The notes: generated from the sequence alone by a model not told the origin. Shown: positions 7,932-17,492, counted from the first letter of the stretch. The stretch: DNA of 55,378 nt from Crocinitomicaceae bacterium (GCA_024643555.1 JAHEMQ010000002.1:1-55378); one strand, 5' to 3'. Made by a program: numbers and translations.

Positions 7932-10289
7932 ATGTCTCGTTATTATGACTTTTTAAAATCTGCCTTCGTTTGTTTGCTGATGCTCCTGTTAGGTACAGAT
8001 CAATTAGTTGCTCAACTCAACGTGGATTCCCTTTCACACATAGATTATCAGCAATTGCATGGAGCAAATTTGAATGATGTTTGGGGCTACGTCGATGAGC
8101 TGGGAAATGAATATGCGATTGTTGGAACATCCAAAGGGACATCCATTGTAAACATTACTGATGGCGCGAATCCGCAGGAAGTGTTTTGGTTGGCCGGAAC
8201 AGAATCCATTTGGAGAGATCCTTGTGTGTATGGAAACTATGCATACGTAACCACTGAAGCTGAAGACGGATTGTTGATCATTGATTTGAGTCCATTGCCA
8301 CAGTCTACGAATTTAACAACCACCCTGTATACCGGGCCAGCAACTAATCCTTGGCAATCCGCACACACTTGTTTTACCTCTACCAACGGTTACGCGTATA
8401 TTTTTGGGGCAAATAGAGGAAATGGAGGCGTCATCATGTTGGACATTCACACCAATCCAATGAGTCCAATAGAAGTTGGGACTTACGATCCTTTTTATGT
8501 GCATGATGGATACGAACGGAACGACACCTTGTACATTGCACATATTTACGACGGATTCTTTAGTTTGGTCAATGTAGTAAATAAAGCAAATCCAGTTTTA
8601 ATGGGAACGCGAACCACACCAAACTCGTTTACACACAACATTTGGCCATCAGCAAATGGGCAATTTGTATATACGACTGATGAAATCTCAGGTGCCTACG
8701 TCACTGCTTATGACATTACCAACGGATCAAACATTCAAGAAGTCGATCGCGTTCAAAGTTCACAGAATTCATTTGTCATTCCACATAATGTACATGTACG
8801 CGGAGAATACTTAATAACCAGTTATTACAGCGATGGAATCATTGTACACGATGCTACCTATCCGTACAATTTGATTCAAGTGGGGAATTTTGATACCTAT
8901 TCCGGACAAACACCTGGATTTGATGGTTGTTGGGGTGTTTATCCTTTTTTTCCATCTGGAAAAGCGGTGGCGGCGGACATCACCAAAGGTCTTTTTATCC
9001 TGGGAATGCATTATCAAAAAGCGTGTTATTTAGAGGGAATCGTAACGGATGCACAGACAGGATCTAATTTATCCAACGTACAAGTGCAGCTTTCAAGTGC
9101 GGTCATGCAAGAACAAACGAATCAACAAGGATTTTACGCAACGGGAACGGCGCTTTCGGGTGTGTATACGGTTAGTTTTTCGAAAGCAGGATACTATCCA
9201 ATGTCGATTACTGTTTCCTTAATCAATGATGAACTGATTACTTTAAACGTTCCATTGATCCCGATTGCGCCGTACAATGCAACGATTACGGTCCTGGAAT
9301 ATGGAACCAACAATCCCATTCCAGATGCACAAGTTCGATTTTCACATCCAATCATTGAACACAATGGCTTGACGAACGGATTAGGAGTGGAAGATTTTGT
9401 CATGTATTATCAAGAAAATTATCGCTTGACTGTTGGGAAATGGGGATACCAAACATTTTGCACGGATACCATAGTGACCGCAACTGAAAATGCCATTACG
9501 ATCTATTTAATTCCTGGTTATTACGATGATTTTGAGTTTGATTTTGGGTGGACTGTAAGCGGAAATGCGACTACGGGTATGTGGGAAAGAGGGGTTCCAA
9601 ATCCAACAACAAACACTGTTCAGCCTTTTGATGCACAATGGGACTGTGGAAAGATGGCCTTCGTGACAGGAAATGACATTGGAATGAATCCGGATCATGA
9701 CGATTTAGATAGTGGTTATACCCAATTGCTTTCCCCACAAATGGATTTTACTAACTGGTCTACGCCTTACATTAATTTTGCGCGATCTTTCTTTTGTTAT
9801 CATGGACCAGGATTGTTTGATGATACCTTAAAGATCTACTTGTCGAATGGTACAACGAGTGTGTTAATTCACCAAGTTGGGGCGCCGGTTTACGCGCCTA
9901 TGACTTTCGATTATGTGAGTATTCCAGTGTCTGGACTTTTGCCTTTTACCAATACCATGCAGTTGCGCTTATACATATCAGATTATGCGCCAAATAATAA
10001 TATAACGGAAGCGGGATTTGATCATTTCACGGTGACAAACATGCCGACCGTTGCACTTCCGAAACAAGAGCTTTCGACGTGGAATCTTTATCCGAATCCA
10101 TGTACAGATAAACTTCATTTGGAAGGGGCTGTTCCCTTGGGGTCTTGGACAATTTTCAATGCGAGTGGGGTAGTGCTTTTGGCGGGGAACACAGCGCAAT
10201 CTTCCGTAGAAATTGACGTGGATAAATTAACCAGTGGCATTTATTTTCTGCGCTTTCAAGAGGAAGTTCGTCAATGGGTGAAACCATAA
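7932..10289 (+). CDS. Choice-of-anchor B family protein, T9SS-secreted
   Basis: A 785-residue secreted protein. After a signal peptide comes a beta-propeller-like region (about 30-360) with the repeated pattern of the choice-of-anchor B family: N-D-V-W-G-Y, A-I-V-G-T-S-K-G-T-S-I-V-N-I-T-D, H-N-I-W-P-S, G-D-Y-x-x-T-Y-Y-S-D-G-type units. Two carboxypeptidase-regulatory-like (Ig-type) domains follow (about 368-440 and 450-535), then a jelly-roll-like region, and a type A sorting domain from about residue 715 (L-Y-P-N-P-C-T). The upstream TTG at 7926 is in frame, but ATG 7932 begins a better signal peptide. The function is unknown; surface or extracellular location is expected. Confidence 0.82.
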   Translation: MSRYYDFLKSAFVCLLMLLLGTDQLVAQLNVDSLSHIDYQQLHGANLNDVWGYVDELGNEYAIVGTSKGTSIVNITDGANPQEVFWLAGTESIWRDPCVYGNYAYVTTEAEDGLLIIDLSPLPQSTNLTTTLYTGPATNPWQSAHTCFTSTNGYAYIFGANRGNGGVIMLDIHTNPMSPIEVGTYDPFYVHDGYERNDTLYIAHIYDGFFSLVNVVNKANPVLMGTRTTPNSFTHNIWPSANGQFVYTTDEISGAYVTAYDITNGSNIQEVDRVQSSQNSFVIPHNVHVRGEYLITSYYSDGIIVHDATYPYNLIQVGNFDTYSGQTPGFDGCWGVYPFFPSGKAVAADITKGLFILGMHYQKACYLEGIVTDAQTGSNLSNVQVQLSSAVMQEQTNQQGFYATGTALSGVYTVSFSKAGYYPMSITVSLINDELITLNVPLIPIAPYNATITVLEYGTNNPIPDAQVRFSHPIIEHNGLTNGLGVEDFVMYYQENYRLTVGKWGYQTFCTDTIVTATENAITIYLIPGYYDDFEFDFGWTVSGNATTGMWERGVPNPTTNTVQPFDAQWDCGKMAFVTGNDIGMNPDHDDLDSGYTQLLSPQMDFTNWSTPYINFARSFFCYHGPGLFDDTLKIYLSNGTTSVLIHQVGAPVYAPMTFDYVSIPVSGLLPFTNTMQLRLYISDYAPNNNITEAGFDHFTVTNMPTVALPKQELSTWNLYPNPCTDKLHLEGAVPLGSWTIFNASGVVLLAGNTAQSSVEIDVDKLTSGIYFLRFQEEVRQWVKP

Positions 10290-10304
10290 ATGATTTTTTA
10301 CATG

Positions 10305-10312
10305 TATCTTTG
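10305..10312 (+). promoter_or_regulatory. -7 element of the glycosyltransferase operon
   Basis: TATCTTTG is a perfect TAnnTTTG element that ends 8 nt before the ATG at 10321. It predicts a leader of only a few nucleotides. No good -33 element is seen at 19-20 nt. Confidence 0.45.
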
Positions 10313-10320
10313 ATTTACCT

Positions 10321-11274
10321 ATGAAGACAGATATTCACGTTTCAATCGTTGTTCCACTCTTTAATGAGTCAGAGTCCTTACCGGAATTGCACCGTTGGAT
10401 TCAAGAAGTCATGCTGGCAAATGCTCTTACTTACGAAGTGATTTTTGTCGATGATGGAAGTAAAGATGGTTCATGGGATATTATTGAGGACTTACGTCGA
10501 AAAGATGACTGTGTGAAAGGTCTGAAATTTCAACGAAATTATGGGAAATCTGCAGCGTTGCACGTTGGTTTTGAAAAAGCAATTGGTAAGGTGGTCATCA
10601 CCATGGATGCAGATTTACAAGATTCTCCAGACGAAATCCCTGCCTTATACGAAATGATTACCGTTCAGGATTATGATGTCGTTTCTGGTTGGAAAAAGAA
10701 ACGCCATGATCCCCTCACGAAAACCCTGCCTACGAAATTATACAATTGGGCGGCGCGAAGAATTACAGGAATTTACCTCCACGATTTCAATTGCGGATTA
10801 AAAGCGTATAAAAATGCAGTGGTGAAGAGCATTGAGTTGTATGGCGATATGCATCGCTATATTCCTGCATTGGCAAAGTATGCCGGATTCACGAAAATCG
10901 GAGAAAAAGTCGTTCAACATCAAGCACGTAAATATGGAGTGACGAAGTTTGGATTGAATCGCTTCTTAAATGGCCCTTTGGATTTGATGACAGTCGCATT
11001 CATGGGGAAATTCGGAAAAAAACCTATGCATTTTTTTGGTGCATGGGGAATGTTGATGTTTTTTCTAGGATTTGGATTGTTTCTGTACATGGGTGTCGAT
11101 AAATTGTTCTTTCACAGAGGTGCGGAAAGACTTTCAGAGCGGTCGGAATATTTTGTTGCCTTGGTTTCAATGATCATTGGAATTCAATTTTTCCTGACAG
11201 GATTCATCGCTGAGCTCATTGGAAGAAACTCGACGACAAGAAATCATTACTTGATTGAAACTGAATTATCCTAA
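10321..11274 (+). CDS. Family 2 glycosyltransferase (DPM1/GtrB-like)
   Basis: A 317-residue membrane-anchored glycosyltransferase. The GT-A domain has the S-I-V-V-P-L-F-N-E-S start, V-D-D-G-S-K-D near residue 41, the metal-binding D-A-D-L-Q-D-S-P-D-E near 97, and G-x-K-K-K-R-x-D with N-C-G-L-K-A-Y, as in dolichol-phosphate mannosyl-transferase and bactoprenol glucosyltransferases. Two C-terminal membrane segments (about 238-262 and 276-302) anchor it. It probably moves a sugar from a nucleotide donor to undecaprenyl phosphate. It shares one base with the next gene (TAATG), so it begins a four-gene operon. Confidence 0.9.
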   Translation: MKTDIHVSIVVPLFNESESLPELHRWIQEVMLANALTYEVIFVDDGSKDGSWDIIEDLRRKDDCVKGLKFQRNYGKSAALHVGFEKAIGKVVITMDADLQDSPDEIPALYEMITVQDYDVVSGWKKKRHDPLTKTLPTKLYNWAARRITGIYLHDFNCGLKAYKNAVVKSIELYGDMHRYIPALAKYAGFTKIGEKVVQHQARKYGVTKFGLNRFLNGPLDLMTVAFMGKFGKKPMHFFGAWGMLMFFLGFGLFLYMGVDKLFFHRGAERLSERSEYFVALVSMIIGIQFFLTGFIAELIGRNSTTRNHYLIETELS

Positions 11275-11813
11275 TGCCTAAATTAGCTCAGGTCGACGCT
11301 TCGTGGACGCTTTTTCTAGATCGAGATGGCGTAATCAATGAGCGTGTCATGGGTGGCTATGTACTTCATTTCAATGAGTTTCATTTTAAACAAGGTGTAC
11401 TGGATGGGGCAAAAGAACTTTTTGGAAAGTTTGGTCGAGTCATCGTAGTGACCAATCAACAATGTGTCGCTAAGGGGCTTTTGACCGAAAGTGATCTTTC
11501 TGAAATCCATCGTCAAATGACAGAAGAACTATGGCTTCATGGTGCAAAGGTTGATCAGATCTTTGCTGCTTTGGAGTGCAAGGGAGAGGCGCCGTTTATG
11601 CGTAAACCGAATCCAGGAATGGCTAGATTGGCGAAGGAAGTCTTTCCGGAAATTGATTTTTCGAAGTCAATCATGGTCGGTGATACGGATAGTGATATCT
11701 TGTTCGGTCAGGCCTTGGGCATGAAAACAGTGCTGATTGAAACGGAAGAAAAAACCAACGTTCAAGCGGATATACAAATCAAGGAATTAAGTCAATTAAG
11801 CGAATATATATGA
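11274..11813 (+). CDS. HAD-IIIA family phosphatase (GmhB/histidinol-phosphatase-like)
   Basis: A 179-residue HAD hydrolase. Motif I is L-F-L-D-R-D-G-V-I-N (nucleophile and acid/base aspartates near residues 16 and 18), motif II is V-V-T-N-Q-Q, the basic residue lies in M-R-K-P-N-P-G-M, and motif III is G-D-T-D-S-D. This is the layout of D-glycero-D-manno-heptose 1,7-bisphosphate phosphatase (GmhB). However, the zinc loop that normally carries three cysteines and a histidine is shortened here to one cysteine, so the substrate is uncertain. It overlaps its neighbours by 1 nt upstream and 4 nt downstream (ATGA), a sign of translational coupling. Confidence 0.85.
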   Translation: MPKLAQVDASWTLFLDRDGVINERVMGGYVLHFNEFHFKQGVLDGAKELFGKFGRVIVVTNQQCVAKGLLTESDLSEIHRQMTEELWLHGAKVDQIFAALECKGEAPFMRKPNPGMARLAKEVFPEIDFSKSIMVGDTDSDILFGQALGMKTVLIETEEKTNVQADIQIKELSQLSEYI

Positions 11814-12562
11814 AATACATCACTTTACTTTTTCTTGTGATTGCAGGAATTTCGTTTGGGCAAGTGAATCAAGTAGATGCCAAAGGATGGAAGCAAGGTC
11901 TCTGGTATAAAAATTATCCCGGGACTAAAATTCACTTGTATGAAGGTAATTTCAAAGACGATAAACCTGTGGGAGTATTCAAATACTACTACGAATCTGG
12001 TGCGTTAAAGGCTGTGGTCGACAATAAACCCAACTCGAAGTTGTCATTCGTTAAAATGTACTTTGAAAATGAAGCCCTCATGTCAGAAGGGAGTTATTGG
12101 GATCAGAAAAAAGATTCTATTTGGATTAATTACAATGAGCGAGGTGAACTTGTGAGTGCAGAAAGTTATGTCGACGATAAATTGAATGGTAAAAAAATCA
12201 TTTATTACTTGAACGATCAGTTAGAAGCGGGAAAAATGAGCATTCTTTCCATTACGAATTATGAAAATGACCTGAGACACGGGAACTTCAAAGAATTTTA
12301 TCCTAGCGGGAAAGTCAAGTTGACAGGAGAATATGTTCATGGCGAGCGCGTAGGGGAGTGGATTGAATATTACAATACTGGACAAGTGATGACGCGCATG
12401 CGTTTCAAGCGCGATGTATTGCATGGTTGGACCTACTATTACGATAAAAACGGTACACAATTGTCTAAAACGATGTGGCGCGATGGATTCAAATTAGAAG
12501 GAAAGGATTTGGACGCCTTTTTGAAAAGATGTAAAGATAAAAACCTGGACCCAAACCAATAA
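11810..12562 (+). CDS. Secreted MORN-like (YwqK family) repeat protein
   Basis: A 250-residue protein with a signal peptide (cleavage after about residue 18, F-G-Q). The rest is a row of MORN-like repeats of the form G-x-(W/F)-x-x-Y-Y-x-x-G-x-(L/V), as in proteins annotated as the YwqK family antitoxin. Clear units lie near residues 55-70, 105-125, 150-170, 173-195 and 200-215. The antitoxin label is a database habit; in Bacteroidota these are mostly envelope proteins of unknown role. It sits between the HAD and GT4 genes, with a 4-nt overlap upstream and 2 nt downstream. Confidence 0.8.
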   Translation: MKYITLLFLVIAGISFGQVNQVDAKGWKQGLWYKNYPGTKIHLYEGNFKDDKPVGVFKYYYESGALKAVVDNKPNSKLSFVKMYFENEALMSEGSYWDQKKDSIWINYNERGELVSAESYVDDKLNGKKIIYYLNDQLEAGKMSILSITNYENDLRHGNFKEFYPSGKVKLTGEYVHGERVGEWIEYYNTGQVMTRMRFKRDVLHGWTYYYDKNGTQLSKTMWRDGFKLEGKDLDAFLKRCKDKNLDPNQ

Positions 12563-12564
12563 AA

Positions 12565-13707
12565 ATGTCCAAATCGCCCTTGAAAGTCACTTTTTTTTCA
12601 GTTCTCCCGCCTTTTCGTGGGGGAATTGCTCAATTCAGTCAAGAGTTGCGAAAGGCACTTGCACAAAAAGTGAATTTAAGTGCGTTTACGTTCAAGCGAC
12701 AATACCCAGATTTCCTTTTTCCCGGTCAATCTCAATTTGAAAATGGCGAACAGTTTTTTGATGCTCCGAGGGTGGTATCAACTTTCCAACCTTGGACATA
12801 CTTCACAGCATTAGCTCGATTTAAACGCGCTAACGGTTCAGTTTTTATCACCAATTATTGGATGAGCTTTTTTGCGCCAATGATGGGTTTTTGGGCGCGA
12901 TTTTTACCAAAAAAGACGACAAAAATTGCCTTGATACATAATTTAGTTCCGCATGAAAAACGCTTTTTTGACGAGCGTTTCAATCGCTTTTTCCTCAAAT
13001 CGTATGATGGATTTGTTGTGTTGTCAGATGCAGTTAAGCAGGATGTCTTGAAAGTTCGTCCAGAAGCAAAAATCTGCGTGTTGCCTCATCCAAGTTATCA
13101 GCAATTCGGGAAGCGCACTTCAAAAACAGAAGCACAAAAGAATCTAGGGCTAGACCCTTCAAAGAAAACACTGCTCTTTTTCGGGCTCATTCGTCCCTAC
13201 AAAGGTTTGAGTCTGTTACTCGAAGCATTTTCGCACTTGGATGACTCCTTTCAATGCATCATTGCTGGAGAAGTATATGGAGACCGAAGTGTGTACGAGC
13301 GCTTGATAAAAGAATCACACAACCAAAACATTCATTTTCATGACCGATTCATTCCAAACGAACAGGTGCAAGATTACTTCAGTTGTGCGGATTTGTGCGT
13401 GTTGCCCTACCTTTCTGCCACGCAATCTGGGATCAAAGCCATGTGCGATGCTTTTTCATTGCCAGTCTTGGTGAGCAAAGCGGGAGGATTGTCGGAGGAA
13501 ATCGAGGAAGGTGTGAGTGGATTTGTCTTGCATGAAATGACAGCCAAAGGATTGTCGTCAAAAATATCGGCTGTATGCACAGAATCAGCACTTTATCCGG
13601 TAAAACAACACTTGTGTGCGGTCTTGGAATCCAAAGAAAATGAATGGGCAAATTTTGCGCAAGCCGTTCTGAATTTTTCGAGTGAAATTCATCATTCGAA
13701 CATTTAA
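12565..13707 (+). CDS. Family 4 glycosyltransferase
   Basis: A 380-residue GT-B glycosyltransferase. The N-terminal acceptor domain starts with P-P-F-R-G-G-I-A-Q-F-S, the glycine-rich loop of GT4 enzymes. The linker holds H-N-L-V-P-H-E, and the donor domain shows F-F-G-L-I-R-P-Y-K-G-L near residue 212 and Y-L-S-A-T-Q-S-G-I near 283. The usual E-x7-E motif is altered, with Q-S-G in place of the first glutamate region. It is the last gene of the GT2-HAD-MORN-GT4 operon, 2 nt after its neighbour. The set suggests synthesis of a surface glycan or lipid-linked sugar; the substrate is unknown. Confidence 0.88.
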   Translation: MSKSPLKVTFFSVLPPFRGGIAQFSQELRKALAQKVNLSAFTFKRQYPDFLFPGQSQFENGEQFFDAPRVVSTFQPWTYFTALARFKRANGSVFITNYWMSFFAPMMGFWARFLPKKTTKIALIHNLVPHEKRFFDERFNRFFLKSYDGFVVLSDAVKQDVLKVRPEAKICVLPHPSYQQFGKRTSKTEAQKNLGLDPSKKTLLFFGLIRPYKGLSLLLEAFSHLDDSFQCIIAGEVYGDRSVYERLIKESHNQNIHFHDRFIPNEQVQDYFSCADLCVLPYLSATQSGIKAMCDAFSLPVLVSKAGGLSEEIEEGVSGFVLHEMTAKGLSSKISAVCTESALYPVKQHLCAVLESKENEWANFAQAVLNFSSEIHHSNI

Positions 13708-13748
13708 TTTCATTTGTTCATACTTTGTTCAGGAAAGGCGAATTTTTA

Positions 13749-13780
13749 TTTGACTTTCAGGATACTAAATTCTATATTTG
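13749..13780 (+). promoter_or_regulatory. Promoter of secDF
   Basis: TTTG at 13749-13752, a 20-nt spacer, and TATATTTG at 13773-13780 match the Bacteroidota housekeeping promoter. The transcript start should lie near 13785, about 28 nt before the ATG at 13813. This excludes the in-frame ATG at 13714 as the start of secDF. Confidence 0.8.
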
Positions 13781-13812
13781 CAACCTTAATTAAATTTCAA
13801 ACACGAATTAAC

Positions 13813-16794
13813 ATGCGTTTAAAAGGATTTTTTTGGTTTCTGACGATTTTATTGACAGCTGTATGTATCTATCAGCTTTCCTTTACGGGAGTTGCAAGTA
13901 GCGTAGAGCGCAAAGCGGAAAAAGAAGCTGCACTCAAAGTTGAACAATTGAGAAACGAGGCAAAAGTAACAGGTGATTCTGTTCTTTTACCAAACAATAC
14001 AAAAGTTGACATTTTCTCTCCTGAAGGAGCAGAGTTAGCGAAGTCAGCATTTATTAACGAGATTCTTCGTAGCAAAGCAGAGAAACCAGTTTATCCTGTT
14101 TTGGGAGCGACCTTCTCAGAAGTGAAAAAATTGTCATTGGCATTTGGACTTGACCTTGTCGGAGGGATGTCTGTAACGATGGAAATTTCATATCCAGATT
14201 TGATTCGTTCACACGTTAAAAATCAAAAAGACTTGAAATTCATCAAGCCTTTCGAAGCGGCACAAGCAACCTACAGCAGAAATGGTGGTGACTTCTTGGA
14301 TATTTTCATTGCTTCATACCAAAAAATCAATAAAGGATTACCATTAAACTACATCATCAAAGCAGATGGATTAGGGATTAAGTCAAGCGATAATGACATC
14401 GAGTCTTATTTCCGAAAATTGATCGCTTCTTCCATGGATGGAGTAGAACAAATCATCAGTCGACGAATCAACCAATTCGGTGTGGCACAGCCTAACATTC
14501 AACGTGATTTGTCTACCAACCGTTTGTACATCGAGCTTCCAGGGGTTCAAGATGAGAACACCGTTGCGAAGAAAATTCAATCGACTGCGAACTTGGAGTT
14601 CTTCGAAACATATATGCCAGATCAATTGCAAATTCAATGGCAAGATGCTAGTCGTTTGTCGACTCAAGTAGAGGTAGAGGAAGTGGCAGAGGTCGTTGCC
14701 GATACAACAGTGAAAGATACAACCGTTGCTGAGGTTAAACCAGATGCTGGTCTTTCCTTGAAAAACATGAACAACAAAACAAAGTCATTGGCTGAGTTGG
14801 TAAAACCAGTTGGTGGATTTGCAATGGGATATACAGAATTAGCGGACAAAGCAGCGGTTGATAAGATTCTACGTCGCCGTGATGTTCAACGTGCATTCCC
14901 GGAGGATGTACAGTTCATGTGGTCGGCAGAGCCGGAGAAAGTAGATGATAAATCGAAAAAAACAGCTTACTTCCTTTATGCTTGTCGCATTCCAGAAGGT
15001 GGAAAAGCCCGCGTGAATGGATCACACATCAAAAAAGCATCTACAGGATACGATTCGCAAGATGGTAAAATCACGGTTGACCTTGAAATGACGACGGAAG
15101 GATCGGACGAGTGGGGTAGAATGACGACTGAAAACAAAGACCGCATCATTGCAATTTCAATGGATAGCGTTGTGTATAGTGCGCCACGTGTCATCAATCC
15201 AATTACAACTGGAAGAACACAAATTTCAGGAAGCTTTACATTCCAAGAAGCGGAAGACTTAGCAGGACTATTAAATGGTGGAGCTTTACCTGCGCCATGT
15301 GTGATCAAAGAATTACAAAAAGTTGGTCCAACCATTGGTGCTGAAAACTCACAAGCTGGATTGATTTCCTTCGCTGTAGCCTTCTTAGCGGTATTGATTT
15401 ATATGTTCTTCTATTATGGAAAAGCGGGATTAGCAGCAAACATCGCCTTGACCGTGAACGTTGTGTTGATCTTTGGATGTTTGGCTTCGTTTGGAGCAGT
15501 ATTGACATTAGCAGGAATCGCTGGTATCGTTTTAACGATTGGTACAGCTGTCGATGCGAACATCTTGATTTTCGAACGTGTACGTGAGGAGCAAGCAGCA
15601 GGATTGGATTTGACCTCAGCGATTGCTGTTGGATTTAGAAAAGCCTTGCCTTCCATCATCGATGCGAATGTAACTCACTTCTTGGTGGCCTTGATTTTGA
15701 AAATTTTCGGTACGGGTGAAATTGAGTCATTCGCTACGACATTGATCATCGGTATCTTTACTTCCTTGTTCTCTGCCATTGTTATCGGTGAGTTAGTAAT
15801 CAATACATGGTTGGCGAAAGGAAAATCAGTTTCTTTCAATACAACCTACTCAAAAGGAATGTTCCAAAACTTCAACTTTAACTGGGTTGGAAATCGCAAG
15901 TACTTCTACATTTTCTCTATCACGGTGACGATTTTAGGAATGGTCGGATTGTTCACTCGTGGCTTGAAACAAAGTGTTGAGTTTACAGGTGGATATACCT
16001 TCTCTGTGAAGTTTGAGAAAAAAGCGGATATTGAATACATTCGTACGAACTTGGAGAAAGTGTTGATTGAAAACAAAGAAGTAGCGTCCATTGATTTGAA
16101 AACAAAATCGAATGACTACAACGTGGATATCGTTACGAACTACCTTTTGAAAAAAGAAGGTGCAATGGACGAAGTGAAAGCGAAATTGACCGAAGGATTA
16201 GATGCGTGTGACGCGAAATTGGGTGCACATGAAATTACGGGTCAACGCTTTATCTCGGCATCCGTTTCTAGCGAATTATGGTCTTCTTCAGCGATTGCCT
16301 TGTCACTTGCTATGTTGGCGATCTTTGCATACATCTTGTTGCGCTTCGGTCACTGGCAATATTCTATTGGAGCAATTGTTGGATTGGCGCATGATGCATT
16401 CTTCGTTATTTCCGTCTTCTCTTTGTTACACGGATTCTTGCCGTTTAGCTTGGATGTGAATCAAGCATTCATTGCAGCGATTCTAACGGTTATCGGTTAT
16501 TCGATGAACGATACAGTGATTGTATTTGACCGTATTCGTGAGAACTTACGTAAGAGCTCCGATTCAGACAATCAACAAGAAATCATTAACCGTTCCTTGA
16601 ATAAAACATTGAGTCGTACATTCAATACCTCCATGATTTTATTCGTGGTAGTATTGATTATGTTCTTATTTGGTGGACCAGCGATCAAAGGATTCTTGTT
16701 TGCCATGTTAGTCGGAGTTGTGATTGGAACATATTCTTCCTTGTGTGTGGCAACACCAATTTTGATTGACTTCTCTAAAAAATTAAAAGCGTAA
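13813..16794 (+). CDS. secDF: Protein translocase subunits SecD and SecF, fused
   Basis: A 993-residue fusion of SecD and SecF, the proton-driven membrane proteins that help pull secreted proteins out of the SecYEG channel; this fusion is usual in Bacteroidota. The SecD half shows a membrane segment at the N-terminus, G-L-D-L-V-G-G-M (D1 motif) near residue 110, R-R-I-N-Q-F-G-V near 215, and the membrane block with G-T-A-V-D-A-N-I-L-I-F-E-R near 580. The SecF half shows S-V-E-F-T-G-G-Y near 720 and Y-S-M-N-D-T-V-I-V-F-D-R-I-R-E near 896. About 12 membrane segments are expected. Start 13813 is supported by the promoter. A strong terminator follows. Confidence 0.97.
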   Translation: MRLKGFFWFLTILLTAVCIYQLSFTGVASSVERKAEKEAALKVEQLRNEAKVTGDSVLLPNNTKVDIFSPEGAELAKSAFINEILRSKAEKPVYPVLGATFSEVKKLSLAFGLDLVGGMSVTMEISYPDLIRSHVKNQKDLKFIKPFEAAQATYSRNGGDFLDIFIASYQKINKGLPLNYIIKADGLGIKSSDNDIESYFRKLIASSMDGVEQIISRRINQFGVAQPNIQRDLSTNRLYIELPGVQDENTVAKKIQSTANLEFFETYMPDQLQIQWQDASRLSTQVEVEEVAEVVADTTVKDTTVAEVKPDAGLSLKNMNNKTKSLAELVKPVGGFAMGYTELADKAAVDKILRRRDVQRAFPEDVQFMWSAEPEKVDDKSKKTAYFLYACRIPEGGKARVNGSHIKKASTGYDSQDGKITVDLEMTTEGSDEWGRMTTENKDRIIAISMDSVVYSAPRVINPITTGRTQISGSFTFQEAEDLAGLLNGGALPAPCVIKELQKVGPTIGAENSQAGLISFAVAFLAVLIYMFFYYGKAGLAANIALTVNVVLIFGCLASFGAVLTLAGIAGIVLTIGTAVDANILIFERVREEQAAGLDLTSAIAVGFRKALPSIIDANVTHFLVALILKIFGTGEIESFATTLIIGIFTSLFSAIVIGELVINTWLAKGKSVSFNTTYSKGMFQNFNFNWVGNRKYFYIFSITVTILGMVGLFTRGLKQSVEFTGGYTFSVKFEKKADIEYIRTNLEKVLIENKEVASIDLKTKSNDYNVDIVTNYLLKKEGAMDEVKAKLTEGLDACDAKLGAHEITGQRFISASVSSELWSSSAIALSLAMLAIFAYILLRFGHWQYSIGAIVGLAHDAFFVISVFSLLHGFLPFSLDVNQAFIAAILTVIGYSMNDTVIVFDRIRENLRKSSDSDNQQEIINRSLNKTLSRTFNTSMILFVVVLIMFLFGGPAIKGFLFAMLVGVVIGTYSSLCVATPILIDFSKKLKA

Positions 16795-16811
16795 GCTTTC
16801 TATTTGAATTG

Positions 16812-16846
16812 AAAATCCCTGGCAGAAATGTCAGGGATTTTTTTTT
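16812..16846 (+). terminator. Intrinsic terminator of secDF
   Basis: A 10-bp stem (AAAATCCCTG at 16812-16821, CAGGGATTTT at 16832-16841) with a 10-nt loop is followed by a T run. It lies 17 nt after the secDF stop. Confidence 0.9.
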
Positions 16847-16883
16847 GTTAAATACATTCGAATGAAAAGCCTAACCATTTTTC

Positions 16884-17441
16884 TTGCTATTTTTACCTTT
16901 CACAACGCGTGCAAGCTCAGGTTACTTTGCAGATTTCAAATCACTCATTCCCTATCTTGAAAACGAGGACTGGAAATATACATTTAAGCACGCTGGAGCG
17001 CTTTTAGAGGCGAATCCGAACGACTCGTCGGAAATGCATGCGATGATGGTGTATATTCGCTTATTTTCAGGTGCCGGACTCGTTAGTCAGAAGAAAATGA
17101 GTTTTAAAAAACTACAAGTAGCTATTTTACCTTTGGTTGGGCAAAAAGTAATGATGTCTGCGCATCCTTATGTAAAAGGTGAGGGATGCGGATTGAATTG
17201 TACGGGATTCGAAAAGGATTCCTTGCAATGGAAAGCATTTACAGCAGCAGCGAATCAAGCAGGAACAAGTATTTTATGTATGGAGCATTTTGAGCTTAGA
17301 AAAGCACCATTGCCTTACAAAGAGAAAACGTTTATTCGTTGCGGAGGAATACTTCAAGGAATCGAATTAAATCCAAATGAATCGACCATTTGGATTTTGC
17401 GACTTACGGTGAGCGATGCCTTTGTTCGAACTACACAATAA
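16884..17441 (+). CDS. Hypothetical secreted protein with a probable frameshift in the signal peptide
   Basis: An open frame of 185 codons beginning at TTG 16884, with no ATG near its start. An ATG at 16862, in another frame, opens with M-K-S-L-T-I-F-L, a typical signal-peptide start, but runs out of frame. Removing one T from the T5 run at 16878-16882 (or at 16890-16894) joins the two frames into a normal signal peptide ending near T-R-A-S-S-G. The gene therefore probably starts at 16862 and carries a 1-nt indel, either a real mutation or a sequencing error. The mature part has cysteines in G-E-G-C-G-L-N-C and later. No family was recognised. Confidence 0.65.
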   Translation: MLFLPFTTRASSGYFADFKSLIPYLENEDWKYTFKHAGALLEANPNDSSEMHAMMVYIRLFSGAGLVSQKKMSFKKLQVAILPLVGQKVMMSAHPYVKGEGCGLNCTGFEKDSLQWKAFTAAANQAGTSILCMEHFELRKAPLPYKEKTFIRCGGILQGIELNPNESTIWILRLTVSDAFVRTTQ

Positions 17442-17443
17442 GC

Positions 17444-17471
17444 AAAAAAAGCCAAGAGTGAACTTGGCTTT
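17444..17471. terminator. Intrinsic terminator between convergent genes
   Basis: A 9-bp stem (AAAGCCAAG at 17448-17456, CTTGGCTTT at 17463-17471) with a 6-nt loop. The A run at 17444-17450 gives a T run on the minus strand, so it mainly ends the minus-strand lipoprotein operon, and may also stop the plus-strand gene. Confidence 0.8.
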
Positions 17472-17492
17472 AAATATAAGTTAGTAGTTGAA

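Noticed and set aside
7771-7956. 61-residue ORF rich in Cys, Arg and His over the microprotein region
   Set aside because: It overlaps the start of the secreted protein gene in another frame, and its composition looks like a shadow of AT-rich sequence.
13714-13812. N-terminal extension of secDF from ATG 13714
   Set aside because: A full TTTG-N20-TATATTTG promoter lies in this stretch, and the ATG at 13813 begins a standard SecD membrane segment.
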